A stretch of DNA of 56,783 nucleotides from Bacteroidota bacterium (lineage in GTDB: Bacteria; Bacteroidota; Bacteroidia; Flavobacteriales_D; Crocinitomicaceae), in the NCBI GenBank assembly GCA_006226425.1, contig SBGX01000015.1, forward strand, positions 1-56,783, written 5' to 3'. Position 1 is the first letter of the stretch. Every line of letters begins with the position of its first letter. Position numbers and translations under genes: made by a program. Of this stretch, positions 8,330 through 16,616 are shown piece by piece. The notes beneath the pieces are model-generated. The model was not told where the DNA came from, ran no database searches, and saw only the letters and a program-made list of their open reading frames with translations.

Positions 8330-8533
8330 ATGAAAAAGAACATGGGAAATGTGGATCGACTTTTAAGAATCCTGATTGCAGCCGTCATTGCTGCCCTGTA
8401 CTTTACAAACATCATCAGTGGAGCACTGGGAATTACACTACTTGTTTTAGGGGGAATTTTCCTACTAACAAGTGTGATCAGTTTCTGCCCCATATATACG
8501 ATTCTGGGCATTAAAACCTGCCCGAATAACTAA
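8330..8533 (+). CDS. DUF2892 (YgaP-type) small inner-membrane protein
   Basis: A 67-residue protein with two membrane segments (about 11-28 and 33-52). The start GNVDRLLRILIA and the ending FCPIYTILGIKTCPN are characteristic of the DUF2892 family, the membrane part of YgaP-type rhodaneses. Two cysteines near the C-terminus (CP..TCP) could bind a metal or carry sulfur. In this phylum such genes are often near Crp/Fnr regulators and sulfur-transfer genes. Here it stands alone behind the regulator and its presumed operator, which makes it the likely target. The exact role is unknown. Confidence 0.85.
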   Translation: MKKNMGNVDRLLRILIAAVIAALYFTNIISGALGITLLVLGGIFLLTSVISFCPIYTILGIKTCPNN

Positions 8534-8611
8534 AAGCACAATTCGGATATTGGTCAGACCGGGTACCTGGGCACATAAGTGACTGGACGGAATTTGCTGC
8601 CTGTTCTTTGA

Positions 8612-8642
8612 TTGGGAAAAAATTCTGCTTAAATTAGTTTTG
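8612..8642 (+). promoter_or_regulatory. promoter of the ankyrin lipoprotein gene
   Basis: TTG at 8612-8614 and TAGTTTTG at 8635-8642 are separated by 20 bp, fitting the Bacteroidota -33/-7 pattern. The ATG follows 26 bp later at 8669. Confidence 0.5.
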
Positions 8643-8668
8643 GATCCTTTCAAAGAAAGTGCCCGGCT

Positions 8669-9637
8669 ATGACCTGTAAACACTTGTTTTTCTTCTTACT
8701 ACTTTCACTACTCTTCACAGCTTGTAGCAATCATTCGGTGAAGGAGTTGGAGCATCATTTCGACAAGCCAAAAATTTTCGAAAAAAAGCTTGAGCAGGTA
8801 GAGAACATCAATGCCGTTGATAAGTATGGAGAAAGCATTTTGTTCAAAGCCGTCCGTCAGGACAACATAGAAATTGTCAAAATACTGCTGAAACACGGAG
8901 CAAATCCCGCGCAACAAAGCTTGTACCTGGGCTCCCCCATCGAAAGAGCTTTGAGGGATAATCAAATGGACATCATTTCCCTCTTCTGGAAAGACTGTCA
9001 ACCCGCCTTTCGAAAAAGCCTGAATGAATACCTCATCGAAGCACTGATCAACGACATTCATCTTCCGGCGTTCGGATATTTACTGCAAAATTGTATTTCT
9101 GTCAACGACACCATTTACAGTCGTTCCATCCTCTCATTTGCACTCGAAAAAGGACATGAGTGTCGAAAAATCATTGACACCATTCTATACTTTCAACCCA
9201 ACGTCAATTTCAGGGATGGTTATGGCAATAATGCACTATACTATTTGAAATATGACCCGGAAAATAGGATTGCCCGGCGCCTGATTGAAATGGGAGCAGA
9301 ATTAAATGTCCGGAACGAAGACGGGGAAACACCTTTCTACACGGCTATCAAGCAGGAATATCTGGGAAATGCACGTTTTTTCTTAGAACATGGCGCCAAT
9401 ATTGAACACCATCTCATGATCCATCGAAGCAAGACCGAAACAGAGTATTACAAGAAGAAAGAACGAGTCTATAATCCGGGCAGTAAACACATTTCAACCT
9501 CATGGTACACCCGAGAAACGACTGATTCCCGTTTAGTTGAAAAAAACACACATATCCCCTTAATCGATCTGGCTAAAGAAAAAGATTCGGCCCTCTACCA
9601 ACTGCTTCTACAGAAAAAGTATCAGCAATACTACTAA
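8669..9637 (+). CDS. ankyrin-repeat lipoprotein
   Basis: A 322-residue lipoprotein: leader ending LLFTAC (Cys19), then ankyrin repeats. Clear repeat cores are YGESILFKAVRQDNIEIVK with KILLKHGANP (about residues 52-88), YGNNALYYLKYDPENRIAR with LIEMGAELNV, and DGETPFYTAIKQEYLGNAR with FFLEHGANI (about 190-250). The intervening part (90-185) contains weaker repeats, and the last 60 residues are charged. Ankyrin lipoproteins act as protein-binding scaffolds at the membrane; the partner is unknown. It has its own promoter, and the next gene starts 1 bp after its stop, so both are one unit. Confidence 0.88.
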   Translation: MTCKHLFFFLLLSLLFTACSNHSVKELEHHFDKPKIFEKKLEQVENINAVDKYGESILFKAVRQDNIEIVKILLKHGANPAQQSLYLGSPIERALRDNQMDIISLFWKDCQPAFRKSLNEYLIEALINDIHLPAFGYLLQNCISVNDTIYSRSILSFALEKGHECRKIIDTILYFQPNVNFRDGYGNNALYYLKYDPENRIARRLIEMGAELNVRNEDGETPFYTAIKQEYLGNARFFLEHGANIEHHLMIHRSKTETEYYKKKERVYNPGSKHISTSWYTRETTDSRLVEKNTHIPLIDLAKEKDSALYQLLLQKKYQQYY

Positions 9638-9638
9638 G

Positions 9639-10328
9639 ATGGCAGGCTTCCGTATACTGTATTCCCTCCGCCAATTACTCCTGCTTCGAGCTCTGGCATG
9701 TATTTTCCTTTTGACCCCGTATCAAAGCAAGGCACAAGAAGTCGAGTACTCTCCGGAAAAATTCGACTTTCTGCTTCGAGGAAAAGCGCTAGGGATTTTC
9801 ATCATTGAAGACCTTTGGGTCAGAAGTTTTTCCCTGGGTGGAGAACTCCGGATCCACGATCAGGCTTCCCTGGTGGTTGATCTGGTCCATTTTCGATGGC
9901 GGAAAGAACGGGAAGTTTATCCGGACCCTCTCAATACGGAAGTTTACGATGAGTATTCCCAATCAGATCCGCGAAACTACCTTGCCGTCGAACTTCGATA
10001 CCTTCTTTTCAAAGAAAAACTCGGTCCGCAGTGGACTCCTTACGTCGGGATGCTTTCCAAAATCGGAACAAGAAAAATTTGGACAGAAGAACTCTACCCG
10101 CTGGAAGACGGCGAAATCATTCATCAGCAAAGCAACTTCTACGATCTTGGGAGCGCTTTCGGGATCGCTTTTGGTGAACGCTACGGTATTGACTTCTCCG
10201 CAGGAGCAGTTCTCAGAACAGAAAAAGGAACATCCTGGATCCTGGAGAATCAAGAGGAGCTAAAAGGCCCCGTAAATGATCGTACCTGGCAGGGAGTGGT
10301 CCGTCTCAACCTCTTTTACAATTTCTAA
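9639..10328 (+). CDS. exported protein, probably outer-membrane beta-barrel
   Basis: A 229-residue protein with a Sec signal (cleavage likely after QSKA, about residue 32) and a mature part of alternating amphipathic strands ending in the aromatic VVRLNLFYNF, a typical outer-membrane barrel terminus. Strand-like segments such as ASLVVDLVHFRW and NYLAVELRYLLF alternate with charged turns. I recognise no named family. The ATG is 1 bp after the stop of the ankyrin lipoprotein gene, so the two probably work together at the cell envelope. Later in-frame starts could shorten the leader. Confidence 0.7.
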   Translation: MAGFRILYSLRQLLLLRALACIFLLTPYQSKAQEVEYSPEKFDFLLRGKALGIFIIEDLWVRSFSLGGELRIHDQASLVVDLVHFRWRKEREVYPDPLNTEVYDEYSQSDPRNYLAVELRYLLFKEKLGPQWTPYVGMLSKIGTRKIWTEELYPLEDGEIIHQQSNFYDLGSAFGIAFGERYGIDFSAGAVLRTEKGTSWILENQEELKGPVNDRTWQGVVRLNLFYNF

Positions 10329-10359
10329 GTCGGAGTCTTATTTTTCCGATTCAAAAAAG

Positions 10360-10367
10360 TATCTTTG
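10360..10367 (+). promoter_or_regulatory. -7 box upstream of the 10384 gene
   Basis: TATCTTTG is a perfect TAnnTTTG box, 16 bp before the ATG at 10384. This makes the next gene independent of the ankyrin/barrel pair. Confidence 0.45.
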
Positions 10368-10383
10368 GTTAAATCCTTGAGCC

Positions 10384-10908
10384 ATGCGATTCATCCTATC
10401 CACTTGCCTCCTTCTTGTTTCGGCCTCGCTTTGGGGACAAGGCACCGATTCTACTGAGCTGTACCCTCCAGTGCCCATCGACAAAGAGAACATCTTTTTA
10501 AACATTCCCGGATTCCCTGATCCGGTCAGTTCTTACGATTATTCAGGGAAATGGGATCTTGACAAAGATGGCCAAAAAGATTCCCTCCTATTGGTCGGAA
10601 ACGGTGGAGCTCATGCCTGGTATTATCCGCGGCTGATTCTCAGTTCAAACGGACGGCAATACGATTATCCACACCTACTGATCGATTTTCCCTATCCGGG
10701 AGAACTAAGTCCCAAAAAAATTGAAAACGATCAGTTGCTTCAACTAGCCATCATCAATGAGCCAAAAGGAACCTATATGTACCTCAAAGTAGATGTGGAA
10801 ACGGAACAGGAAGTTTTCAATTCCTACGGATTACATCAACGCAAGATTCTCTTCAGCTTTGATAAAGGGACCCCTGTTTTGAGCGATTTTGATGCGGCTA
10901 AATTCTAA
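10384..10908 (+). CDS. secreted protein of unknown function with a DxDxDG loop
   Basis: A 174-residue protein with a signal peptide (cleavage around SLWGQ, residue 19). After it comes YSGKWDLDKDGQKDSLLL, a DxDxDGxxD calcium-binding loop as in dockerin, FG-GAP or VCBS-type repeats, then beta-rich sequence with GAHAWYYPRLILSS. A single repeat is too little to call a family. It is probably periplasmic or surface-exposed, with one bound calcium. The MFS transporter starts 38 bp downstream and may be co-transcribed. Confidence 0.65.
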   Translation: MRFILSTCLLLVSASLWGQGTDSTELYPPVPIDKENIFLNIPGFPDPVSSYDYSGKWDLDKDGQKDSLLLVGNGGAHAWYYPRLILSSNGRQYDYPHLLIDFPYPGELSPKKIENDQLLQLAIINEPKGTYMYLKVDVETEQEVFNSYGLHQRKILFSFDKGTPVLSDFDAAKF

Positions 10909-10946
10909 GAAAAACTAAAAATAACCACGTAGTTAATTACGTTCTT

Positions 10947-12146
10947 ATGCTGACAGGGATTTTTCAATTTTATCTGAGTTCCTTTCGAGGACTACGTCGG
11001 GAGGTTTGGTACCTCGCCCTGATCACGCTCATCAACCGATCAGGCACCATGGTCATCCCCTTCCTGAGCCTGTACCTAACAAAAGAACTTTCTTTTGGAC
11101 TGGATGATGTCGGTTCCGTGATGTCTGCCTTTGGTTTCGGTTCCCTGGTAGGCTCCTGGATCGGTGGAAAGTTAACGACACGCCTGGGCTTCTATCCGGT
11201 CATTCTCTGGAGTCTGATCCTTTCGGGAATTGGATTTGTCCTACTCCAATATGTTTCTGGTTTCTGGTGGGTTTGTCTGAGTATTTTTTTGTTGACCGCC
11301 ATTTCCGATGCCCTGCGACCGGCTATTTATGTCGGACTCAATGCCTACTCCAAAGTAGAAAATCGAACTCGTTCCGTTTCCTTAATCCGTATGGCGATCA
11401 ACCTGGGATTTGCTCTGGGACCAGCACTCGGGGGAATCATTATCAGTATGCTCAGTTACAAAGGCTTGTTCTGGGTAGATGGAATTACTTGTGTTTTAGC
11501 CGGGTTTGTTTTTCTTTCCCTACTGGATGCCAAAAGCTCGAATGAACAAAAAAAGGAAGCTGCCGAAAAAGCCGGAATATCTCCGTATCGGGACTTCCCT
11601 TACCTCCTTTTGATGCTGATTGTCTTTTTAATTGGAGTGGCCTTTCTGCAATTTTTTTCTACCGTCCCGCTATATTATCATGAAGCATACAAGCTTTCTG
11701 AAGATCATATTGGCCTGCTCATGATGTTGAATGGAGGACTCATCTTTTTGATTGAAATGCCTCTCATCAAAGGGCTCGAAAAACCTTCTATTTCCCCCTA
11801 CCTGATTATTCTCGTAAGTATTTTGCTTATGTCCCTGAGTTTTTTGGTATTCAATTGGTTTCAGGGAATTTGGATACTTGTTTTAAGCATGGCATTCCTC
11901 TCCATTGGGGAAATTCTGAATTTTCCCTTTTTGAATAGCCTTTCACTCAAACGAGCGGAAAGGGGAAATATGGGTGATTACATGGCCCTGTTTTCCATTG
12001 CCTTTTCCCTTTCCCATATTGTCGGCCACAAATTAGGAATGGAACTCGTTAAGGCCTTCGGTTATACGGCCACCTGGTACGTCATGGGAGGAATCACCCT
12101 TCTGGCTTTTGGACTGACACTGATCTTAAATCGAATTAAACTCTGA
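10947..12146 (+). CDS. MFS transporter
   Basis: A 399-residue inner-membrane protein with 12 predicted membrane segments in two halves joined by a basic cytoplasmic loop (about residues 195-215, with EQKKEAAEK). The major facilitator loop after segments 2 and 3 is visible as GSWIGGKLTTRLGFYP. The family includes drug and metabolite exporters; no specificity can be inferred. The stop is 4 bp before the DUF2459 gene. Confidence 0.88.
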   Translation: MLTGIFQFYLSSFRGLRREVWYLALITLINRSGTMVIPFLSLYLTKELSFGLDDVGSVMSAFGFGSLVGSWIGGKLTTRLGFYPVILWSLILSGIGFVLLQYVSGFWWVCLSIFLLTAISDALRPAIYVGLNAYSKVENRTRSVSLIRMAINLGFALGPALGGIIISMLSYKGLFWVDGITCVLAGFVFLSLLDAKSSNEQKKEAAEKAGISPYRDFPYLLLMLIVFLIGVAFLQFFSTVPLYYHEAYKLSEDHIGLLMMLNGGLIFLIEMPLIKGLEKPSISPYLIILVSILLMSLSFLVFNWFQGIWILVLSMAFLSIGEILNFPFLNSLSLKRAERGNMGDYMALFSIAFSLSHIVGHKLGMELVKAFGYTATWYVMGGITLLAFGLTLILNRIKL

Positions 12147-12150
12147 TGAA

Positions 12151-12849
12151 ATGGCTCTTCTGATTCTCAAAAAAGTGTTTTTTCTGATCTTGAAATTCTT
12201 GATCTATTTCATCATTTTCTCACTGCTCTATTTATTGGTTGCGTACTTGCTTTCCAGAATCACAGTCAATGAAAAACAGGAATACTCGGGGCAGGAAGTC
12301 GTGGTGTTTTTGAAGTCAAATGGCGTACATACTGACCTGGTGCTTCCGATTCATCACGAACAAAGAGATTGGAGCAAAAAACTTCCCCCTGAAAACAATC
12401 GAAAACCGGATAGCAACTACCGATATATTGCCCTCGGCTGGGGAGACAAGGGTTTCTATTTGAATACCCCCACCTGGGGTGACCTCACTTTTTCAACTGC
12501 TTTCAAGGCCGTTTTCGGGCTCAGTTCTACTGCCATGCACGTCACCTACTACGAGGAAATGGAAGCTAATGATTCGAGTTGTGTCAGAATTCCAATTAGT
12601 GGCCGGCAATACGAACTTCTTTGTCAGTTTGTCGATCGAAGTTTTCGAAAAAAGGCAGATGGTTCTTATCAGTTGATTCCCACCAAAGCTGTTTACAGTG
12701 ATCACGACGCCTTCTATGAAGCCAAAGGCACCTATAGCTTGTTCCGAACTTGTAATACCTGGACAAACCAGGCCCTGAAGCACGCCAAAATGAAAGCGGC
12801 CTTCTGGACCGCTTTTCAAAGCGGAATTTTTTGCCATTACCTTCCCTAA
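12151..12849 (+). CDS. DUF2459 / TIGR02117 family protein
   Basis: A 232-residue protein with one N-terminal membrane segment (about 10-35) and a periplasmic domain of the DUF2459 (TIGR02117, once called urease-associated) family. Signatures: FLKSNGVHTDLVLPI, YIALGWGDKGFYLNTPTWGD, and FRTCNTWTNQALKHA, which holds a conserved cysteine. The NGVHTD histidine and the RTCNTW cysteine could form a papain-like catalytic pair, as in other permuted cysteine-peptidase families; that is inference. It follows the MFS gene by 4 bp. Confidence 0.85.
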   Translation: MALLILKKVFFLILKFLIYFIIFSLLYLLVAYLLSRITVNEKQEYSGQEVVVFLKSNGVHTDLVLPIHHEQRDWSKKLPPENNRKPDSNYRYIALGWGDKGFYLNTPTWGDLTFSTAFKAVFGLSSTAMHVTYYEEMEANDSSCVRIPISGRQYELLCQFVDRSFRKKADGSYQLIPTKAVYSDHDAFYEAKGTYSLFRTCNTWTNQALKHAKMKAAFWTAFQSGIFCHYLP

Positions 12850-12910
12850 AACGCATCCTGGTCCATTTTTTGCTGGAATTAATTCGACGGAATTTTTAAC
12901 TTAGGTGTCC

Positions 12911-14149
12911 ATGATGCAACACTCAAATGCTTCGCTTCAGCCCTTTGCGGATTCCACTTTTGTGCTGGAGGTTGTCCACAACTTTATTCGTCATACCGCG
13001 AGAGCGAGTACCGAGCAGGATATTTTTTGGGCGATCACGAAGAATTTCATGCAAACGCTCCAAATTGAAGATTGCGTCGTCTATGAAGCACGTCCACAAG
13101 ATCAAAAGATCGTGCAGCGCGCAGCACATGGTGTAAAGAATCCGAATGGAGAAATCATTACCAACCTCATGACGCTGAATTATGGCGAAGGAATTGCCGG
13201 GTGGGTAGCTAAACATCAACAAATCGTTCGGGTAGCTGATACCCGAAAGGATAAAAGACACATTATTGATGTGGAGAGCCGGCTTTCTGAACTATGTGTC
13301 CCGATCCAGCTAAACGGAATTCTTTACGGAATCATCAGTTCTGAAAATTCAGCCCTCGGATACTACACGGAACAGCATGAGAAAGTCTTTGAACTGATTG
13401 CAGACATCGCCGCAAACCTGATTGTTCGAATTCGTCAGCAAAACGAACTTAAAACCTTAAAAGAGGAGATCGAATCTTTGTTGGAAGAAAAGAAAAACGC
13501 CCTCTACGAAGCAATCGAAACCGTTTCGGATCAGGTCACCGAGCTCAAGCATCAAAAGGAAAAACGAGAGATCCTGCTTCGGGAAGTACATCACCGGGTC
13601 AATAACAACCTGCAAATTTTGTCGAGTATCGTGAATTTGTACCTCCTCGAAAGCAAGAATGTATCGGAAAAAACGCTTCACGACATCAAAAACCGGGTCC
13701 AGATCCTCTCTTCCATTCACCTCATTTTGCTCAAATCTGTCGAAACAGGAAAACACAGCACGAAAGATTTTTTACTCGATTTGGTGGCAGCCATTCGTTA
13801 CATGAATCACAACAATTACCTGGTCATTCATGTCAATACAAACATTGCCGGACTCAACCTGAACACACTGGTGCCACTGGGCTTGCTTGTTTATAGCTTA
13901 ATTGATTATGCAAGTACTACCTACTGGAAAAAGGGGAAATCCGTCGAATTAAATCTGACCGCCGTGATTGGTCAGAAATCCGGATTTTATGTCAACCTGG
14001 ATGCTCTGCACGAAGTTAGTGGAGTTAAAGATCCTGAATCTGTCAATGAAACCCTGATCGAGGCTTTAGTAGAACAGCTAGATGGGCGAATCCTGCCAAT
14101 CCAAAATTTATTTGGCTTGTGGAATATCCACCTGAACGAAATAGAATAA
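12911..14149 (+). CDS. GAF / HisKA_2 sensor protein with degenerate ATPase domain
   Basis: About 412 residues from the ATG at 12911; a GTG at 12905 is an alternative. A GAF domain (about 20-175, with LNYGEGIAGWVAKH and ELCVPIQLNGILYGIISSEN) is followed by a coiled coil (about 175-220) and a HisKA_2 dimerisation helix with LREVHHRVNNNLQILSS (His227). The C-terminal 140 residues align with the HATPase fold of this family only in outline. Where the N-box should read like NELVTNALKYA it reads YSLIDYASTTY, and the DxGxG motif is missing. It should therefore dimerise and perhaps accept phosphate, but probably cannot bind ATP. It is cytoplasmic, with no membrane segment and no adjacent response regulator. 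Confidence 0.88.
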   Translation: MMQHSNASLQPFADSTFVLEVVHNFIRHTARASTEQDIFWAITKNFMQTLQIEDCVVYEARPQDQKIVQRAAHGVKNPNGEIITNLMTLNYGEGIAGWVAKHQQIVRVADTRKDKRHIIDVESRLSELCVPIQLNGILYGIISSENSALGYYTEQHEKVFELIADIAANLIVRIRQQNELKTLKEEIESLLEEKKNALYEAIETVSDQVTELKHQKEKREILLREVHHRVNNNLQILSSIVNLYLLESKNVSEKTLHDIKNRVQILSSIHLILLKSVETGKHSTKDFLLDLVAAIRYMNHNNYLVIHVNTNIAGLNLNTLVPLGLLVYSLIDYASTTYWKKGKSVELNLTAVIGQKSGFYVNLDALHEVSGVKDPESVNETLIEALVEQLDGRILPIQNLFGLWNIHLNEIE

Positions 14150-14150
14150 G

Positions 14151-14390
14151 TTATCTCGCGAACAGGCCCCGTACAAAACGAAGAATCCTTTTTCGAAAGA
14201 GAAAAAACAGGATGACATAAGGAATCACCATCAGGTACAAAATTCCTGCGTTGATGTTTGTTCCAAATGATGCCTCATCCATTTCACTTCCCTGTTCCGC
14301 CAACAGCTTACATTGAGAACAGCCCTGCGCATACATCTGTTGCGCAAAGAAAACAAGGTTTACAAATAAAAGGATCAATCCCTTTTTCAT
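14151..14390 (-). CDS. small membrane protein with CxxC
   Basis: About 79 residues from the ATG at 14390: a signal-type N-terminus (MKKGLILLFVNLVFFAQ), a short periplasmic loop with GCSQCKLLAEQG, and one membrane segment near the C-terminus ending in a basic cytoplasmic tail (RKRILRFVRG). The CxxC may be a thiol or metal site. The start is fixed by the -7 box TATCTTTG at 14395-14402, which ends 4 nt before this ATG, so the mRNA should be leaderless. The longer reading from 14414 would run through the promoter. It converges with the 12911 gene, 1 bp between stops. Function unknown. Confidence 0.72.
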   Translation of the reverse strand: MKKGLILLFVNLVFFAQQMYAQGCSQCKLLAEQGSEMDEASFGTNINAGILYLMVIPYVILFFLFRKRILRFVRGLFAR

Positions 14391-14394
14391 ATCG

Positions 14395-14402
14395 CAAAGA
14401 TA
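14395..14402 (-). promoter_or_regulatory. -7 box of a leaderless gene
   Basis: CAAAGATA on the plus strand is TATCTTTG on the minus strand, a perfect TAnnTTTG box. Only 4 nt separate it from the ATG at 14390, so transcription should start at or next to the A of the start codon. Confidence 0.5.
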
Positions 14403-14477
14403 GTTAATAATCACTTTACGTCCATTCTAAGCAGGAAACAATATTAATGCGTAATTTTAAGCGAACACTTGTAACAT

Positions 14478-16616
14478 ATGTCTCAAAAAAAGAAGAAAAA
14501 ATCAAGATCAGGAAAATTCAAACTTGGCCTTACCAAACTCATTAGCAGATTTTACGAAAAGAATCAGGAGAAGCCCATCCACCATAAAGAGGTCTACGCC
14601 GCACTTTCCATCAAAGATCGGGAGCTACGAAAACAGGTGTTCGATATTCTGAAGGAAATGAGTCGGGATGGTTTTCTGATGGAAACAGGAAACGGCTATT
14701 TCCAGTATAATAATCAGTCCGAACAGGTAGAAGGAGAAATTCAACTGACCGGTCGAGGAGTCGGATTTCTTCTTAGTGAAGACAAAGCAGAACAGGATAT
14801 ATATATCGCCCCCAGCAATACTGGTCAGGCCATGAACGGAGATTGGGTTCGTGTGGTAATCACCAAAAAAGGAGGGCGAAGAGTTGAAGGAAAAGTCGTC
14901 GATATTCTGAGAAGAGATAAAAGTCAATTTGTCGGAATCATTGACCTTCATCCGAAATTCGCCTTTTTTATCCCAGACAATCAGCGAAGCGGAGTCGACA
15001 TTTACATTCCAATAGAAAAGCTAAAAGGAGCCCGAAATCAAGACCGCGTCCTGGCTCAAATAACCGCCTGGCCAAGCAATTCTAAAAATCCTTACGGAGA
15101 AGTCGTGGAAGTATTGACATCCAAAAGTCAGAATGACAATGAAATGTTGAGTATTCTCTGTAACCAGGGAATTGATCCAGTCTTTCCACAAGACGTCATT
15201 GCCTCTGCTGAAAAAGTCGGGATCGAACTTGATCCAAAAGAAATTAAGAAAAGACGGGATTTTCGGGATATCACTACTTTCACTATTGATCCGCTTGATG
15301 CCAAAGACTTTGACGATGCCCTTTCCATTGAAAAACTTGAAAACGGAAACTACGAAATCGGGGTACATATTGCCGACGTAAGCCATTACGTAGTTCCTGG
15401 TTCACCGATGGATCAGGAAGCTTCAAAACGCGGGAACTCCGTTTATTTGGTTGATCGTGTGATTCCCATGCTCCCCGAGCAACTTTCCAACCTCGCCTGC
15501 TCCCTAAGACCCCATGAAGATAAATACACCTTCTCAGCTGTGTTCGAAATGGATGAAAAAGGGAAGGTTTATCAGGAATGGTTCGGAAAAGCAGTGATCC
15601 ATTCCGACAGACGTTTCACCTATGAAGAAGCGCAGGAAATCATCGAAGGGAAAAAGGGAGATTTCGAAAAAGAAATCCGACTCATGGATAGCATCGCCAA
15701 GATTCTTCGCAAAAAAAGGCTTAAAAAAGGAGCTTTGAGCATCGAATCGGAAGAACTCCGTTTCCGGCTGGATAAGGACGGAAACCCGGAAGGAGTCGTC
15801 ACCAAGGTCTCCAAGGATGCCAATAAACTGATCGAGGAATTCATGCTCCTGGCCAATAAAAAAGTAGCTCAATTCATGCACCGGGCAAGTGTCAAAAAAG
15901 ACAATTTTCCTTTTGTATATCGCTGCCACGATAAACCAGATATTGCAAAAATAGAGCTGCTTCGGGTCTTCATCGATAAATTTGGTCACCGGATCGAGTT
16001 CTCGAACCCGGATCAAATTGCTCAGGCAATCAATCAACTCCTGACAGACCTCCGATTGAAAAATGAATATTCGATCATCCAGTCGATGGTGATCCGATCG
16101 ATGGCCAAAGCCTCCTATGAAACGGAAAACATTGGGCACTATGGACTGGCCTTTTCACATTACACCCATTTCACCTCGCCGATCAGGCGCTACGCCGATT
16201 TGGTTGTTCACCGGATTCTTTTCGAAGAATTAAGTGGTCAAAAGCACCGTTATCACAACGAACTAAATGGCATCTGCAAACACATTTCGAGGATGGAACG
16301 CAAAGCCATTGAAGCAGAACGGGAATCTTCCAAATACTTCCAGGTATTATTCATGGAAGAAAAGTTGGGCATGGTCTTCCAGGGAACTGTTTCAGGTCTT
16401 GCCGAGTTTGGCCTCTTCGTGAAAATTGCGGATACGGGATGTGAGGGGATGATCGCGATGAATGAAATCCCAGGAGACCGTTTTTATTTTGATCAGGACA
16501 AATTCCGAATCATCGGGTCGCGTTCCAAGAAAGAATATAATTTCGGAGACGAAGTGGAAATTCAGGTGATCTCCGTTGATATGCGCAAAAGGCAAATCAA
16601 TCTGGAACTCGTTTAA
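14478..16616 (+). CDS. rnr: ribonuclease R
   Basis: A 712-residue 3'-to-5' exoribonuclease. Order: a lysine-rich N-terminus, a winged-helix segment (about 20-75), cold-shock-like OB domains (about 80-230), the RNB catalytic domain with the metal-binding IDPLDAKDFDDALS (Asp271, Asp274, Asp279, Asp280) and HYTHFTSPIRRYADL, and a C-terminal S1 domain (about 630-712, GLAEFGLFVKIADTGCEGMI). Length and domain set are normal. It degrades structured RNA and takes part in rRNA and mRNA quality control. Its stop codon directly abuts the stop of the convergent T9SS gene with no base and no hairpin between. Confidence 0.96.
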   Translation: MSQKKKKKSRSGKFKLGLTKLISRFYEKNQEKPIHHKEVYAALSIKDRELRKQVFDILKEMSRDGFLMETGNGYFQYNNQSEQVEGEIQLTGRGVGFLLSEDKAEQDIYIAPSNTGQAMNGDWVRVVITKKGGRRVEGKVVDILRRDKSQFVGIIDLHPKFAFFIPDNQRSGVDIYIPIEKLKGARNQDRVLAQITAWPSNSKNPYGEVVEVLTSKSQNDNEMLSILCNQGIDPVFPQDVIASAEKVGIELDPKEIKKRRDFRDITTFTIDPLDAKDFDDALSIEKLENGNYEIGVHIADVSHYVVPGSPMDQEASKRGNSVYLVDRVIPMLPEQLSNLACSLRPHEDKYTFSAVFEMDEKGKVYQEWFGKAVIHSDRRFTYEEAQEIIEGKKGDFEKEIRLMDSIAKILRKKRLKKGALSIESEELRFRLDKDGNPEGVVTKVSKDANKLIEEFMLLANKKVAQFMHRASVKKDNFPFVYRCHDKPDIAKIELLRVFIDKFGHRIEFSNPDQIAQAINQLLTDLRLKNEYSIIQSMVIRSMAKASYETENIGHYGLAFSHYTHFTSPIRRYADLVVHRILFEELSGQKHRYHNELNGICKHISRMERKAIEAERESSKYFQVLFMEEKLGMVFQGTVSGLAEFGLFVKIADTGCEGMIAMNEIPGDRFYFDQDKFRIIGSRSKKEYNFGDEVEIQVISVDMRKRQINLELV

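Noticed and set aside
10329-10352. Hairpin TCGGA/TCCGA after the outer-membrane gene
   Set aside because: Only a 5-bp stem with a 10-nt loop and a mixed tail; too weak to call a terminator.
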